Source of the DNA: Bacteroidales bacterium
Lineage (GTDB): Bacteria; Bacteroidota; Bacteroidia; Bacteroidales; Paludibacteraceae
Reading direction: 5' to 3'
Length of the DNA stretch: 5,750 nucleotides
Assembly (NCBI GenBank): GCA_900769035.1
Contig: CAAGFD010000287.1
Span: 1-5,750 of the forward strand
Under the pieces are notes generated by a model. It was not told the DNA's origin, made no database searches, and saw only the letters and a program-made list of their open reading frames with translations. Shown piece after piece: positions 1 to 5,750 of the stretch. A program made the translations under genes and the position numbers. The number at the start of each line of letters is the position of its first letter. The first letter of the stretch is position 1.

Positions 1-116
1 ATGTAGCGTACTGTCCATTGTTCCATATCGCCGAATTTAAGAGGTACTATTCTCTCTTGGGCATAAATATGGATAGTTGTGATAATTAAAAAAAATAATA
101 ATAGTTGTTTTTTCAT
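1..116 (-). CDS. Exported protein, N-terminal fragment (cut by window edge)
   Basis: Reading the reverse strand from the ATG at 116 gives 38 open codons running off the left edge. The protein begins MKKQLLLFFLIITTIHIYAQ and continues ERIVPLKFGDMEQWTVRY. Residues 2-3 are Lys-Lys, residues 5-15 are strongly hydrophobic, and Tyr-Ala-Gln at 18-20 is a typical Bacteroidetes signal-peptidase I site, so the mature protein probably starts at Gln20. There is no lipobox cysteine, so it is secreted or periplasmic rather than a lipoprotein. The mature start (a P-L-K-F-G-D-M-x-Q-W pattern) reminds me of Bacteroidales surface proteins of the PCMD (putative carbohydrate metabolism domain) type, but this is recall from a short fragment. 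It lies 70 bp downstream of the SDR gene on the same strand and may share its transcript. Confidence 0.75.
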   Translation of the reverse strand, partial: MKKQLLLFFLIITTIHIYAQERIVPLKFGDMEQWTVRY

Positions 117-136
117 TGAAATGTTGTGTTGTAACA

Positions 137-157
137 CTTCTGCAGTCGTCTGCAAAG
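137..157 (-). other. Small hairpin between the two minus-strand genes
   Basis: The 5-bp arms TGCAG and CTGCA surround a 4-base loop. The pairing extends by three more pairs (CTT with AAG) if one G is bulged. It lies in the 70-bp gap between the SDR stop codon and the start of the exported protein. No T-run follows it in the direction of transcription, so it does not look like an intrinsic terminator. It may be a chance structure, an attenuator or an mRNA-processing site. Confidence 0.25.
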
Positions 158-186
158 AAATAATTTGTTAGGTAGGTAATATTTTT

Positions 187-1665
187 TTATTTTTCCCAGC
201 CATCGAAGATGCTTTCGTCGTAATAATTATGTTCGTCGGCAGAGTGAAGCGGTGTCCATACTTGAGCAAAGAAAGGGTTTCCTTTTGCAATTTCGTCGTA
301 ATTCCATGGCGAAGGCAAGCATTCCGGGCACCAATGGCCGCCTAAAAGCACGAGTACCGGAGAGGCTTTAAAGCGGTGACCGAATTGGCATTCCCATTCA
401 AGAGGTGTGCGCCAATCTCCTTTTACCATCGTTTCGCTTATACATTTTCCTCCGCGGAATTCAGCAGCCATGCGCATATCTTCTATCGTCCACACCTCTC
501 GAGGTTTGCTTTCGTCATATCCATGATTCAGAATGATGGCATTGTCGGACGGGCGACTTAAATCGGCTTCTTTCCAAGGCTTTATATTATTGTATGCCTC
601 CATAGAGCCGTAATAGGCATTGATGCGGTTTTTGTTGTTGTTCTTTATCCAATTTTGTGTACCCCATACATCCATATTGGCTATATACTTCATTACCGTT
701 TTAATAATAGGTGCCGGAGCTATCTTGGCGAGTTTGTAGTATTTAGGTAATTTCTCGCTCATCTGCTTGAAATATTCATCTACGGGGATATTTGCTCTGA
801 AATGCAAGTAGTCTTCCAGTACTTGCGAGTCGGTATACCATTGACCGTGAAAATTTCGAAGTACGAACCATTTGGTATCGAAGATTTTTTCCGGAGCGGG
901 ACAATTTATGGATTTCAGTAATTTACACTCGAATTCGTAGTTTGTCAACCGATATTCCGGTCCTGACCCGATATTGTAGAATCTGCACCAGAAATCTTCG
1001 GGGAGGTCGAGTTTGCAGAGGTTTACCATTGCGCGGGCGGAATCTTCCACCGTTGCCCATTCGAGTACGCCACGCAGTGGCACGTGAAACATTATAGGGT
1101 CGATATTCTTGAGTATTTCGGGATAAAGGATGCCGGATTGGCGTAGAGATACCCAATGTTTAATGCCACTCTCTACAATGGTGCGCTCGGCTACCGTTTT
1201 AGAAATGGCATAATGGTCGTAAACAGAGATGCAAATAGGGTCGCCCGTTCTGCCCCAATGTATAGGTTCGTTACGGTCGGAAGTCTGAGCTACAGACCCT
1301 ATATAGCATACTTTTATATCCTCGTTATTAGGCTGAGCCATCACTGCGTTTGCCACATTTTCGGCAGCAAGGCGGTTTACTCGGCGAGTGCGGTTCGGGT
1401 AATAATCGGTTTGCGGAGATACAAGGCCACCTACGTGAAGCACGTAATCCGAGCCGGTAACTCCTTTTAATACATCCTCATATACGGTTAAATCGCCCCA
1501 TACAATGTTTACTTTGTCGCTGTACGAAGCAAGTAACTTCCGGTTTTTTTCCGATTTGCGTGCAAGTATCGTTACGTCAAACAGGTCGCGATATTTTAAG
1601 AATTCATTCATCGTTGCCCAACCCATATGACCGGTTGCACCTGTAAGGAAAACCTTTTTCTTCAT
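187..1665 (-). CDS. NAD(P)-dependent epimerase/dehydratase (extended SDR) with C-terminal zinc-knuckle-like tail
   Basis: This 492-residue cytoplasmic protein opens with a Rossmann fold. The dinucleotide-binding motif is TGATGHMG at residues 8-15, and Asp58-Leu59 in a WGDLT context matches the adenine-contact position of extended SDRs. A Ser near 124 (YIGS) and the catalytic Y152-x3-K156 (YAISK) complete the active site. These support an NAD(P)-dependent oxidoreductase or epimerase; the substrate (sugar nucleotide, sterol or other) cannot be read from the sequence. Extended SDRs are usually 300-350 residues, so about 140 extra residues follow. They end in a Cys/His cluster: C408, C426, H430, then C446-P-E-C449, in GGKCIS, W-x-C-x2-GH and GHWCPEC contexts. 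The start is supported by the nucleotide motif lying 8 residues in and by a strong promoter close upstream. I recall full-length Bacteroides homologues with the same tail, so this is probably a fixed family architecture rather than a recent fusion. Confidence 0.85.
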   Translation of the reverse strand: MKKKVFLTGATGHMGWATMNEFLKYRDLFDVTILARKSEKNRKLLASYSDKVNIVWGDLTVYEDVLKGVTGSDYVLHVGGLVSPQTDYYPNRTRRVNRLAAENVANAVMAQPNNEDIKVCYIGSVAQTSDRNEPIHWGRTGDPICISVYDHYAISKTVAERTIVESGIKHWVSLRQSGILYPEILKNIDPIMFHVPLRGVLEWATVEDSARAMVNLCKLDLPEDFWCRFYNIGSGPEYRLTNYEFECKLLKSINCPAPEKIFDTKWFVLRNFHGQWYTDSQVLEDYLHFRANIPVDEYFKQMSEKLPKYYKLAKIAPAPIIKTVMKYIANMDVWGTQNWIKNNNKNRINAYYGSMEAYNNIKPWKEADLSRPSDNAIILNHGYDESKPREVWTIEDMRMAAEFRGGKCISETMVKGDWRTPLEWECQFGHRFKASPVLVLLGGHWCPECLPSPWNYDEIAKGNPFFAQVWTPLHSADEHNYYDESIFDGWEK

Positions 1666-1694
1666 TATCAGTGTATTTATAATTTTTCAAAATG

Positions 1695-1702
1695 CAAAGG
1701 TA
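1695..1702 (-). promoter_or_regulatory. Bacteroidetes-type -7 promoter element for the SDR gene
   Basis: On the minus strand these bases read TACCTTTG, an exact match to the Bacteroides primary-sigma -7 consensus TAnnTTTG. The element ends 29 nt before the SDR start codon, so transcription would begin near 1688 with a leader of about 23 nt. A clear -33 TTTG is not evident; only a weak TATGCTG lies at the right distance, around 1721-1727. Confidence 0.7.
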
Positions 1703-1862
1703 CAAAAATAAATCGATATACAGCATAATGTTACTTTACTGCGAGGTTGTCAGCGCGCTTATCCTTTCTTTTTTATAAATTATTTTATTCAAAATTGTAA
1801 TATATGAGAAATTATAATTGAGTTCTTGTTTTCTTTTCCTCGATAATTTTCTTCTCAATATA

Positions 1863-1894
1863 TTGCGAATTTAGCAGAAAAATGCTTAAATTTG
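1863..1894 (+). promoter_or_regulatory. Candidate promoter for the hsdM-fic-hsdS operon
   Basis: TAAATTTG at 1887-1894 matches the Bacteroides -7 consensus TAnnTTTG exactly. A TTG at 1863-1865 lies 21 bases upstream, a suitable distance for the -33 element. Transcription would start near 1901 and leave a leader of about 160 nt before hsdM, long for an ordinary gene. A start nearer hsdM from a less canonical promoter is possible, because AT-rich DNA gives many weak matches. Confidence 0.45.
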
Positions 1895-1904
1895 CAATTG
1901 CAAA
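1891..1904. repeat. Perfect 14-bp palindrome on the candidate hsd promoter
   Basis: TTTGCAATTGCAAA is identical to its own reverse complement. Its first four bases are the last four of the candidate -7 element, and its right end covers the expected transcription start. This is where a dimeric repressor would block initiation. No regulator is known for it; see the findings for a possible link with the Fic protein's winged-helix domain. Confidence 0.5.
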
Positions 1905-2060
1905 GTATGCTATTTACTTATTAAAAAGATAGAATATAAAGGATAATCAGTAGGGTGTAAATTAATAATTATAATACGAGTTAATTTCAGTTGATTATTG
2001 AGAGTAATAATTGTCATTGAAAGTTATATAAATATACAACACATATAGTAATATATCATT

Positions 2061-3833
2061 ATGAGTAACGATATACAGCAACAGACCACGGTCAACATCC
2101 AAGAGAAAGCAAACCTTATCTGGGCAATAGCAGATAAGCTGGTAGGTGTGTATAAGCCCCACGAGTATGGCAATGTCATACTGCCTATGTGCGTCATCAA
2201 GCGTTTTGAGGACACATTGAATCCAACCAAGCAACAGGTTCTTGAGACCAACGCCAAGTTGGATAAGGATGGCATTGTGGTGAAGAAAGGTTTTTTAGAG
2301 TCGGCTGCCGGTCAGCAATTCTATAACCTCTCGCCATTCACCTTCCAGAGTCTGCTGGGCGACCCGGAGAACATCAAGGACAACTTCGAGTCGTATCTCA
2401 ACCACTTTTCTGAGAATGTGATTGACATCATCCACCGCATGGACTTCGACCGTGAGTTGCAGAAGATGGCTGACAATGGTGTGTTGTATCTCGTCATTAA
2501 GGAGTTCTGCACGCCGAAGGCTTACCTCGGTGCCGACCAAGTGACGAGTGTTGACATGGGCTACATCTTCGAGGAACTGGTGCGCAAGTTCTCTGAGAGC
2601 TACGACGAACAAGCTGGAGCTCACTTCACCGCCCGCGACATCATCTACCTCATGGCAGAGCTGCTGGTTGGCGACAATGAGGAGCAAATGGAGCAGGAAG
2701 GCATCACAGCCTCCATCTACGATATGGCGATGGGTACGAGCCAGATGCTCGGTTGCCTCACAGAGCGTTTCCTGAAGATTGACCCGGAGGCAGAGATAAC
2801 AAGCTATGGTCAGGAGCTGAACAACCAGACCTTCGCCATTGCCAAGGCCGACACGCTCATCAAGGGTGGCAATGCCGACAATATGCGTCAGGGAGACACG
2901 CTGGGTGACGACAAGTTCTCGGGCTATAAATTCGACTATATCATCTCCAATCCTCCCTTCGGTATTGAGTGGAAGACATCGAAGAAGGCGGTGGAGGACG
3001 AGCATCTGCTGGGCGAGGCTGGACGCTTTGCCCCTGGGCTTCCCGCCATTGGCGACGGTCAGATGCTGTTCCTGCTGAATGGTGTTGCAAAACTGAAGGA
3101 GGAAGAAGGCCGCATGGCAATCATCCAGAACGGTAGCAGTCTCTTCAAGGGTGATGCCGGAAGTGGCGAGAGCAATATTCGTGGCTACCTCTTGGAGAAC
3201 GATTGGCTTGAAGCCATCGTACAGTTGCCTAACGACCTCTTCTACAACACCGGTATTGCCACCTACATCTGGATAGTGACGAAGAACAAGAGCGAGGCGC
3301 GCCAAGGCAAGGTGCAGCTTATTGATGCCAGCCAATGCTACGACAAACGCAGAAAGAGTCTTGGTAACAAGCGTGTGGAGATTAGCGACCGCTGTCGAGA
3401 ACTCATCATGGAGGCCTACAAGGGCTTCACCGACTGGAGCTATCAGAGCGAAGACGGCACACTGACGGTGGAGAGTAAGGTGCTCGACAACGCCTACTTC
3501 AAGTACTCCAAGCTGACCGTGGAGCGTCCAATGGTGGACGAAGCGACGGGCTTACCTCTCTTGAAGAAAGGCAAGCCGCAGCCAGACGCCAAGAAGCGCG
3601 ACACGGAGATAGTGCCCTGGACGGAAGACATCGATGCCTACAAGGAGAAGAACGTCTTCCCCTACGCCCCCGATGCCTGGGTAGATGAGAAGAAGACCCG
3701 GGTGGGATATGAGATACCCTTCACCCGCGAGTTCTACAAGTACGTAGCCCCACGCCGTAGCGAGGACATCTTCGCTCACCTCAAGGAGCTGGAGCAGCAA
3801 GAAAGTGATTTAATGGCGAAGATATTGGGATAG
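2061..3833 (+). CDS. hsdM: Type I restriction-modification system, methyltransferase subunit HsdM
   Basis: This 590-residue N6-adenine DNA methyltransferase should assemble as M2S with HsdS to methylate the target, and supports HsdR when present. Residues 10-150 form the helical HsdM N-terminal domain (LIWAIADKLVG). The catalytic domain spans roughly 165-430, with GAHFTARD at 186-193, motif I region at 221-230 (DMAMGTSQML) and catalytic motif IV NPPF at 297-300. Motif I departs from the usual DPxxGTGG, with Met after the Asp and Ser-Gln for Gly-Gly; I recall the same MGTSQML form in other gut HsdM proteins, so it is probably a functional subfamily trait. The tail (about 515-590) is charged and helical and should contact HsdS. 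It is longer than EcoKI HsdM (about 530 residues). Starts without a clear ribosome-binding site in A/T-rich sequence. It leads a tight operon, with the next start 4 bp after its stop. Base composition is higher in G+C than the intergenic region and than TRD1 of hsdS. Confidence 0.95.
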   Translation: MSNDIQQQTTVNIQEKANLIWAIADKLVGVYKPHEYGNVILPMCVIKRFEDTLNPTKQQVLETNAKLDKDGIVVKKGFLESAAGQQFYNLSPFTFQSLLGDPENIKDNFESYLNHFSENVIDIIHRMDFDRELQKMADNGVLYLVIKEFCTPKAYLGADQVTSVDMGYIFEELVRKFSESYDEQAGAHFTARDIIYLMAELLVGDNEEQMEQEGITASIYDMAMGTSQMLGCLTERFLKIDPEAEITSYGQELNNQTFAIAKADTLIKGGNADNMRQGDTLGDDKFSGYKFDYIISNPPFGIEWKTSKKAVEDEHLLGEAGRFAPGLPAIGDGQMLFLLNGVAKLKEEEGRMAIIQNGSSLFKGDAGSGESNIRGYLLENDWLEAIVQLPNDLFYNTGIATYIWIVTKNKSEARQGKVQLIDASQCYDKRRKSLGNKRVEISDRCRELIMEAYKGFTDWSYQSEDGTLTVESKVLDNAYFKYSKLTVERPMVDEATGLPLLKKGKPQPDAKKRDTEIVPWTEDIDAYKEKNVFPYAPDAWVDEKKTRVGYEIPFTREFYKYVAPRRSEDIFAHLKELEQQESDLMAKILG

Positions 3834-3837
3834 AGGT

Positions 3838-4935
3838 ATGGAAGAAGAGAAATACATCATACAAGGTCTGGATGAATACATACGTCAGAGTGAGCCGCAG
3901 AAGCGTGAGCGTGGCAAAGCATGGCAGGTGGCAATCGGCTTGCAACAAGTGGATGGGCTTACTCCGTCTTCCTATCTTCTTGACACAGCTCGTCAGCATA
4001 TAGATGGTGAAATAAATATCAGCGAAGCAAAAAAACTGATTGATTCTTATTATGAGTCAGCCAAGAGCAGAAGTGAAATCGAAGATGACAGAACTGAAGA
4101 AGCGGATAAAGTGTCAGCACGCATTGCAGAAATACTGTCCGAAAAGACTTTCAATTTCTCTCCCGCCCAGCTCACTTCCATTCATCGCCGTTTGTTTGAA
4201 GGCATTTATAAACTTGCCGGAAGGATTCGCGATTACAACATCACCAAGAAGGAATGGGTTCTGAATGGTGACACCATATATTATGCGGATTATGAAACCA
4301 TCAGCGAGACATTGGAATATGACCTGCGTACAGAACGAGAGTTCTCGTATGCAGGCATGCCTGTTGACGATGCGATTCGCCATCTGATGCGTTTCTGTGC
4401 CAACTTGTGGCAGATACATGCCTTCTGCGAGGGCAACACACGCACTACGGCGGTCTTCATGATAAAGTATTTGCGCACTCTCGGCTTTAATGTGGTGAAT
4501 GACGTTTTTGCACACAATTCATGGTATTTCCGCAATGCCTTGGTACGTGCAAATTATCGGAATGTCCCGAAAGGGATAGATGAGACCACCATTTATCTTG
4601 AACGTTTCTTCCGTAGTATGTTGTTAGGCGAAGAATACACATTCCGAAATAGAGAATTGCATGTCGATTGTGATAAGCCGGCAGAAGAGACAATACCCAT
4701 TCAAAGTGCAAATCCTGCACTAATCTTACCGCCAAAGTGCAAATTTTGCACTTTAGAAGAGGTGGCAGTTCTACGCATCGTACAAAGCAATCCCTCTGCC
4801 ACACAGAAAGAGATAGCGACTGAAATTGGAAAATCCGAGCGTACGGTTAAGACCATTACCGTTACCCTCCAAGAGAAGGAAATCCTAAGGCGCGTGGGTG
4901 GAAAGCGTAATGGAAAATGGGAGATAATCTGTTAA
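3838..4935 (+). CDS. Fic-domain protein with C-terminal winged helix, inside the hsd operon
   Basis: This 365-residue protein belongs to the Fic family, whose members usually transfer AMP or another phosphate-containing group to target proteins. Residues 45-75 form a helical segment resembling the VbhA-type inhibitory antitoxin of class I/II Fic systems. A degenerate inhibitory motif may lie at R52-x3-D56-G57, against (S/T)-x3-E-(G/N). The Fic fold runs from about 85 to 260. The substrate-positioning flap is near 137-149, and the core motif HAFCEGNTR lies at 194-202 with catalytic His194. The consensus is HxFx(D/E)GNGRxxR: here Gly is Thr201 and the final Arg position is Ala205, so chemistry or substrate may differ from classical AMPylation. 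Residues 306-362 read as a winged helix (ATQKEIATEIGKSERTVKTI, then a KRNGKW wing), suggesting DNA binding. It starts 4 bp after hsdM and ends just before hsdS, so it is probably co-expressed. Such insertions occur in type I loci of other gut bacteria; the role is unknown. A toxin, a regulator or a guard of the restriction system are all possible. Confidence 0.88.
   Translation: MEEEKYIIQGLDEYIRQSEPQKRERGKAWQVAIGLQQVDGLTPSSYLLDTARQHIDGEINISEAKKLIDSYYESAKSRSEIEDDRTEEADKVSARIAEILSEKTFNFSPAQLTSIHRRLFEGIYKLAGRIRDYNITKKEWVLNGDTIYYADYETISETLEYDLRTEREFSYAGMPVDDAIRHLMRFCANLWQIHAFCEGNTRTTAVFMIKYLRTLGFNVVNDVFAHNSWYFRNALVRANYRNVPKGIDETTIYLERFFRSMLLGEEYTFRNRELHVDCDKPAEETIPIQSANPALILPPKCKFCTLEEVAVLRIVQSNPSATQKEIATEIGKSERTVKTITVTLQEKEILRRVGGKRNGKWEIIC
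4703..4721. repeat. Repeat copy 1 with imperfect inverted repeat, inside the Fic gene
   Basis: AAAGTGCAAAT at 4703-4713 is repeated exactly at 4734-4744. Here AGTGCA (4705-4710) pairs with TGCACT (4716-4721) around the loop AATCC. It encodes linker residues around Gln289-Leu295 (QSANPAL), between the Fic fold and the winged helix. Confidence 0.8.
4734..4754. repeat. Repeat copy 2: near-perfect palindrome inside the Fic gene
   Basis: Perfect 10-base arms, AAAGTGCAAA and TTTGCACTTT, flank a single central T. The element encodes linker residues K300-L306 (KCKFCTL), just before the winged helix. Its first 11 bases equal copy 1, but they fall in a different reading frame. Confidence 0.85.
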
Positions 4936-4957
4936 TTTAATAATGAAGAGTAAGAGT

Positions 4958-5750
4958 ATGGCAAAAACGTACGATACATATAAGGATAGTGGCATCGCTT
5001 GGATTGGCGAGATTCCAAGTGAGTGGGAGGTGTGCAGAATGAAGAATATCTCAATTATATCTTCTGGTGATATTATTTCAAAAGAAGAATATATGGATAA
5101 TGGACAATATCCTATAATTGGTTCTAATGGTGAAATAGGAAGAATCAATAAAATTAATAATAACAAAAATGTATTGACAACGGGCCGTGTTGGTTCTATA
5201 GGAACAGTTCAATTGGTGAAGGATTCATGGATAACAGATAATGCTTTAATTATTAATATCACGAGTGATGATAATATTCGCTATATTTATTATGCATTAC
5301 CCTTATTGGACTATCAATTAATTTCCACAGGTACGGCACAACCTTTGATTAGTGCTTCTGCATTAAAAACGCAATCCTTGCCTCTGCCTTCAGTAAAAGA
5401 GCAACAATCCATTACCTCATTCCTCGATTCGAAATGTGCGGAGATAGACGCTTTGATTTCCTTGCAAGAGGAGATGATAAGTGAATTGCAGGCTTATAAG
5501 CAGTCGGTAATTACAGAGGCTGTCACCAAAGGGCTTAACCCTCATGCCAAAATGAAGGATAGTGGCGTTGAATGGATTGGGGAGATACCGGAGGGGTGGG
5601 CAGTGTGTAGCACTAAACACCTTTTCAATCTTTATTCGGGGGCCACTCCAAAAACTGACAATGATAGTTTTTGGGATGGTAATATTCCTTGGATAACACC
5701 AGCAGATTTCAAAACAGAAGACGTTTATATTTCAAAAGGTAGAAGAAATA
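4958..5750 (+). CDS. hsdS: Type I restriction-modification system, specificity subunit HsdS (3' end beyond the window)
   Basis: An open frame of 264 codons with no stop runs off the right edge. HsdS reads the bipartite DNA target and bridges two HsdM subunits. Numbered from 4958, residues 9-26 (KDSGIAWIGEIPSEWEV) are the conserved lead-in. TRD1 spans about 27-145, with GRVGSIG and TDNALII and the typical STGTAQPLISAS. A helical spacer covers 146-194 (EQQSITSFLDSKCAEIDALI onward). The lead-in repeats at 200-217 (KDSGVEWIGEIPEGWAV), and TRD2 begins with LYSGATPKT and DIPWITPADF-like sequence. This two-half design is standard; full length should be near 400 residues. The start at 4958 is preferred because purine-rich AAGAGTAAGAGT precedes it and it gives a normal short leader before KDSG. 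An in-frame ATG at 4943, 7 bp after the Fic stop, would add five residues (MKSKS). TRD1 is strikingly AT-rich compared with the spacer. The target sequence cannot be predicted. Confidence 0.93.
   Translation, partial: MAKTYDTYKDSGIAWIGEIPSEWEVCRMKNISIISSGDIISKEEYMDNGQYPIIGSNGEIGRINKINNNKNVLTTGRVGSIGTVQLVKDSWITDNALIINITSDDNIRYIYYALPLLDYQLISTGTAQPLISASALKTQSLPLPSVKEQQSITSFLDSKCAEIDALISLQEEMISELQAYKQSVITEAVTKGLNPHAKMKDSGVEWIGEIPEGWAVCSTKHLFNLYSGATPKTDNDSFWDGNIPWITPADFKTEDVYISKGRRN
4982..5035 (+). repeat. HsdS lead-in repeat, copy 1
   Basis: These 54 bases encode KDSGIAWIGEIP and the following W-E-V-C. They match 5555-5608 at 40 of 54 positions by hand count, in the same frame and 573 bases (191 codons) apart. 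The pair marks the starts of the two HsdS half-subunits and is a possible site for homologous recombination that swaps or duplicates recognition domains. Confidence 0.85.
5555..5608 (+). repeat. HsdS lead-in repeat, copy 2
   Basis: This is the second copy, encoding KDSGVEWIGEIP and the following W-A-V-C at the start of the second half of HsdS, directly before TRD2. Most differences from copy 1 are in four variable codons and at third positions. Confidence 0.85.

Larger units (their letters stand above)
1666..2060. other. AT-rich divergent intergenic region
   Basis: These 395 bases separate the leftward SDR gene from the rightward hsd operon. They are strongly AT-rich. I see no credible coding frame, tRNA or insertion-sequence end. 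They contain the SDR promoter near the left end, the candidate hsd promoter and palindrome in the middle, and about 155 bases of A/T-rich leader before hsdM. Bases 1741-1860 show nothing I can assign beyond a short AGCGCGCT palindrome at 1752-1759. Confidence 0.7.

Noticed and set aside
137..157. Intrinsic terminator after the SDR gene
   Set aside because: The stem is short and bulged and has no downstream T-run, so it is listed only as a low-confidence hairpin.
1156..1470. 104-codon plus-strand frame inside the SDR gene
   Set aside because: It is opposite a well-supported SDR coding region covering the catalytic YxxxK and has no recognisable domain, so it is a shadow frame.
1752..1759. AGCGCGCT palindrome as a mobile-element end or attachment site
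   Set aside because: Eight bases are too few, and I found no partner copy, target duplication, integrase or tRNA in the window.
1995..2275. Two overlapping minus-strand frames across the hsdM start
   Set aside because: They straddle the hsdM start and its leader, and their translations show no domain; both are explained by hsdM and AT-rich DNA.
2295..3335. Long open frame of 346 codons antisense to hsdM
   Set aside because: It lies wholly inside hsdM, whose protein has clear family motifs throughout. The antisense frame is open because of hsdM codon bias, and its translation resembles no family I recognise.
4114..4515. 133-codon minus-strand frame across the Fic core
   Set aside because: It overlaps the strongly conserved Fic motif region on the other strand and shows no family features.

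Overview
The window looks like a Bacteroidales genome (Bacteroides, Parabacteroides, Prevotella or a relative). The SDR gene has a textbook Bacteroidetes -7 promoter motif (TAnnTTTG) at the right distance. Starts lack clear Shine-Dalgarno sites, and the protein sequences read like gut Bacteroidales families. No species can be named from this window alone.

Bases 1-1665 carry two minus-strand genes. At the left edge is the first 38 codons of an exported protein with a clear signal peptide. Upstream of it in the same direction is a 492-residue extended short-chain dehydrogenase/epimerase with a Cys/His zinc-knuckle-like C-terminal tail. Bases 1666-2060 are an AT-rich divergent intergenic region. 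It holds the SDR promoter, a candidate promoter for the rightward operon, and a perfect 14-bp palindrome lying on that candidate promoter.

Bases 2061 to the right edge are a tightly packed rightward operon: hsdM (type I N6-adenine methyltransferase), a Fic-domain protein with a C-terminal winged helix, and hsdS (specificity subunit, cut by the window edge). HsdM and HsdS should form the modification enzyme of a type I restriction-modification system. No hsdR is visible; it should lie beyond the right edge or elsewhere. The Fic gene sits between the two subunit genes with a 4-bp gap before it and 22 bp (or 7 bp) after it, so the three are probably co-transcribed.

The most interesting material is in this operon. 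The Fic protein carries a non-canonical Fic motif (HAFCEGNTR). Its DNA contains two copies of an 11-base repeat, each the start of an inverted repeat, placed at the linker between the Fic and winged-helix domains and read in two different reading frames. The TRD1 part of hsdS is far more AT-rich than hsdM or the hsdS repeat region, as expected if target-recognition domains are exchanged between strains.
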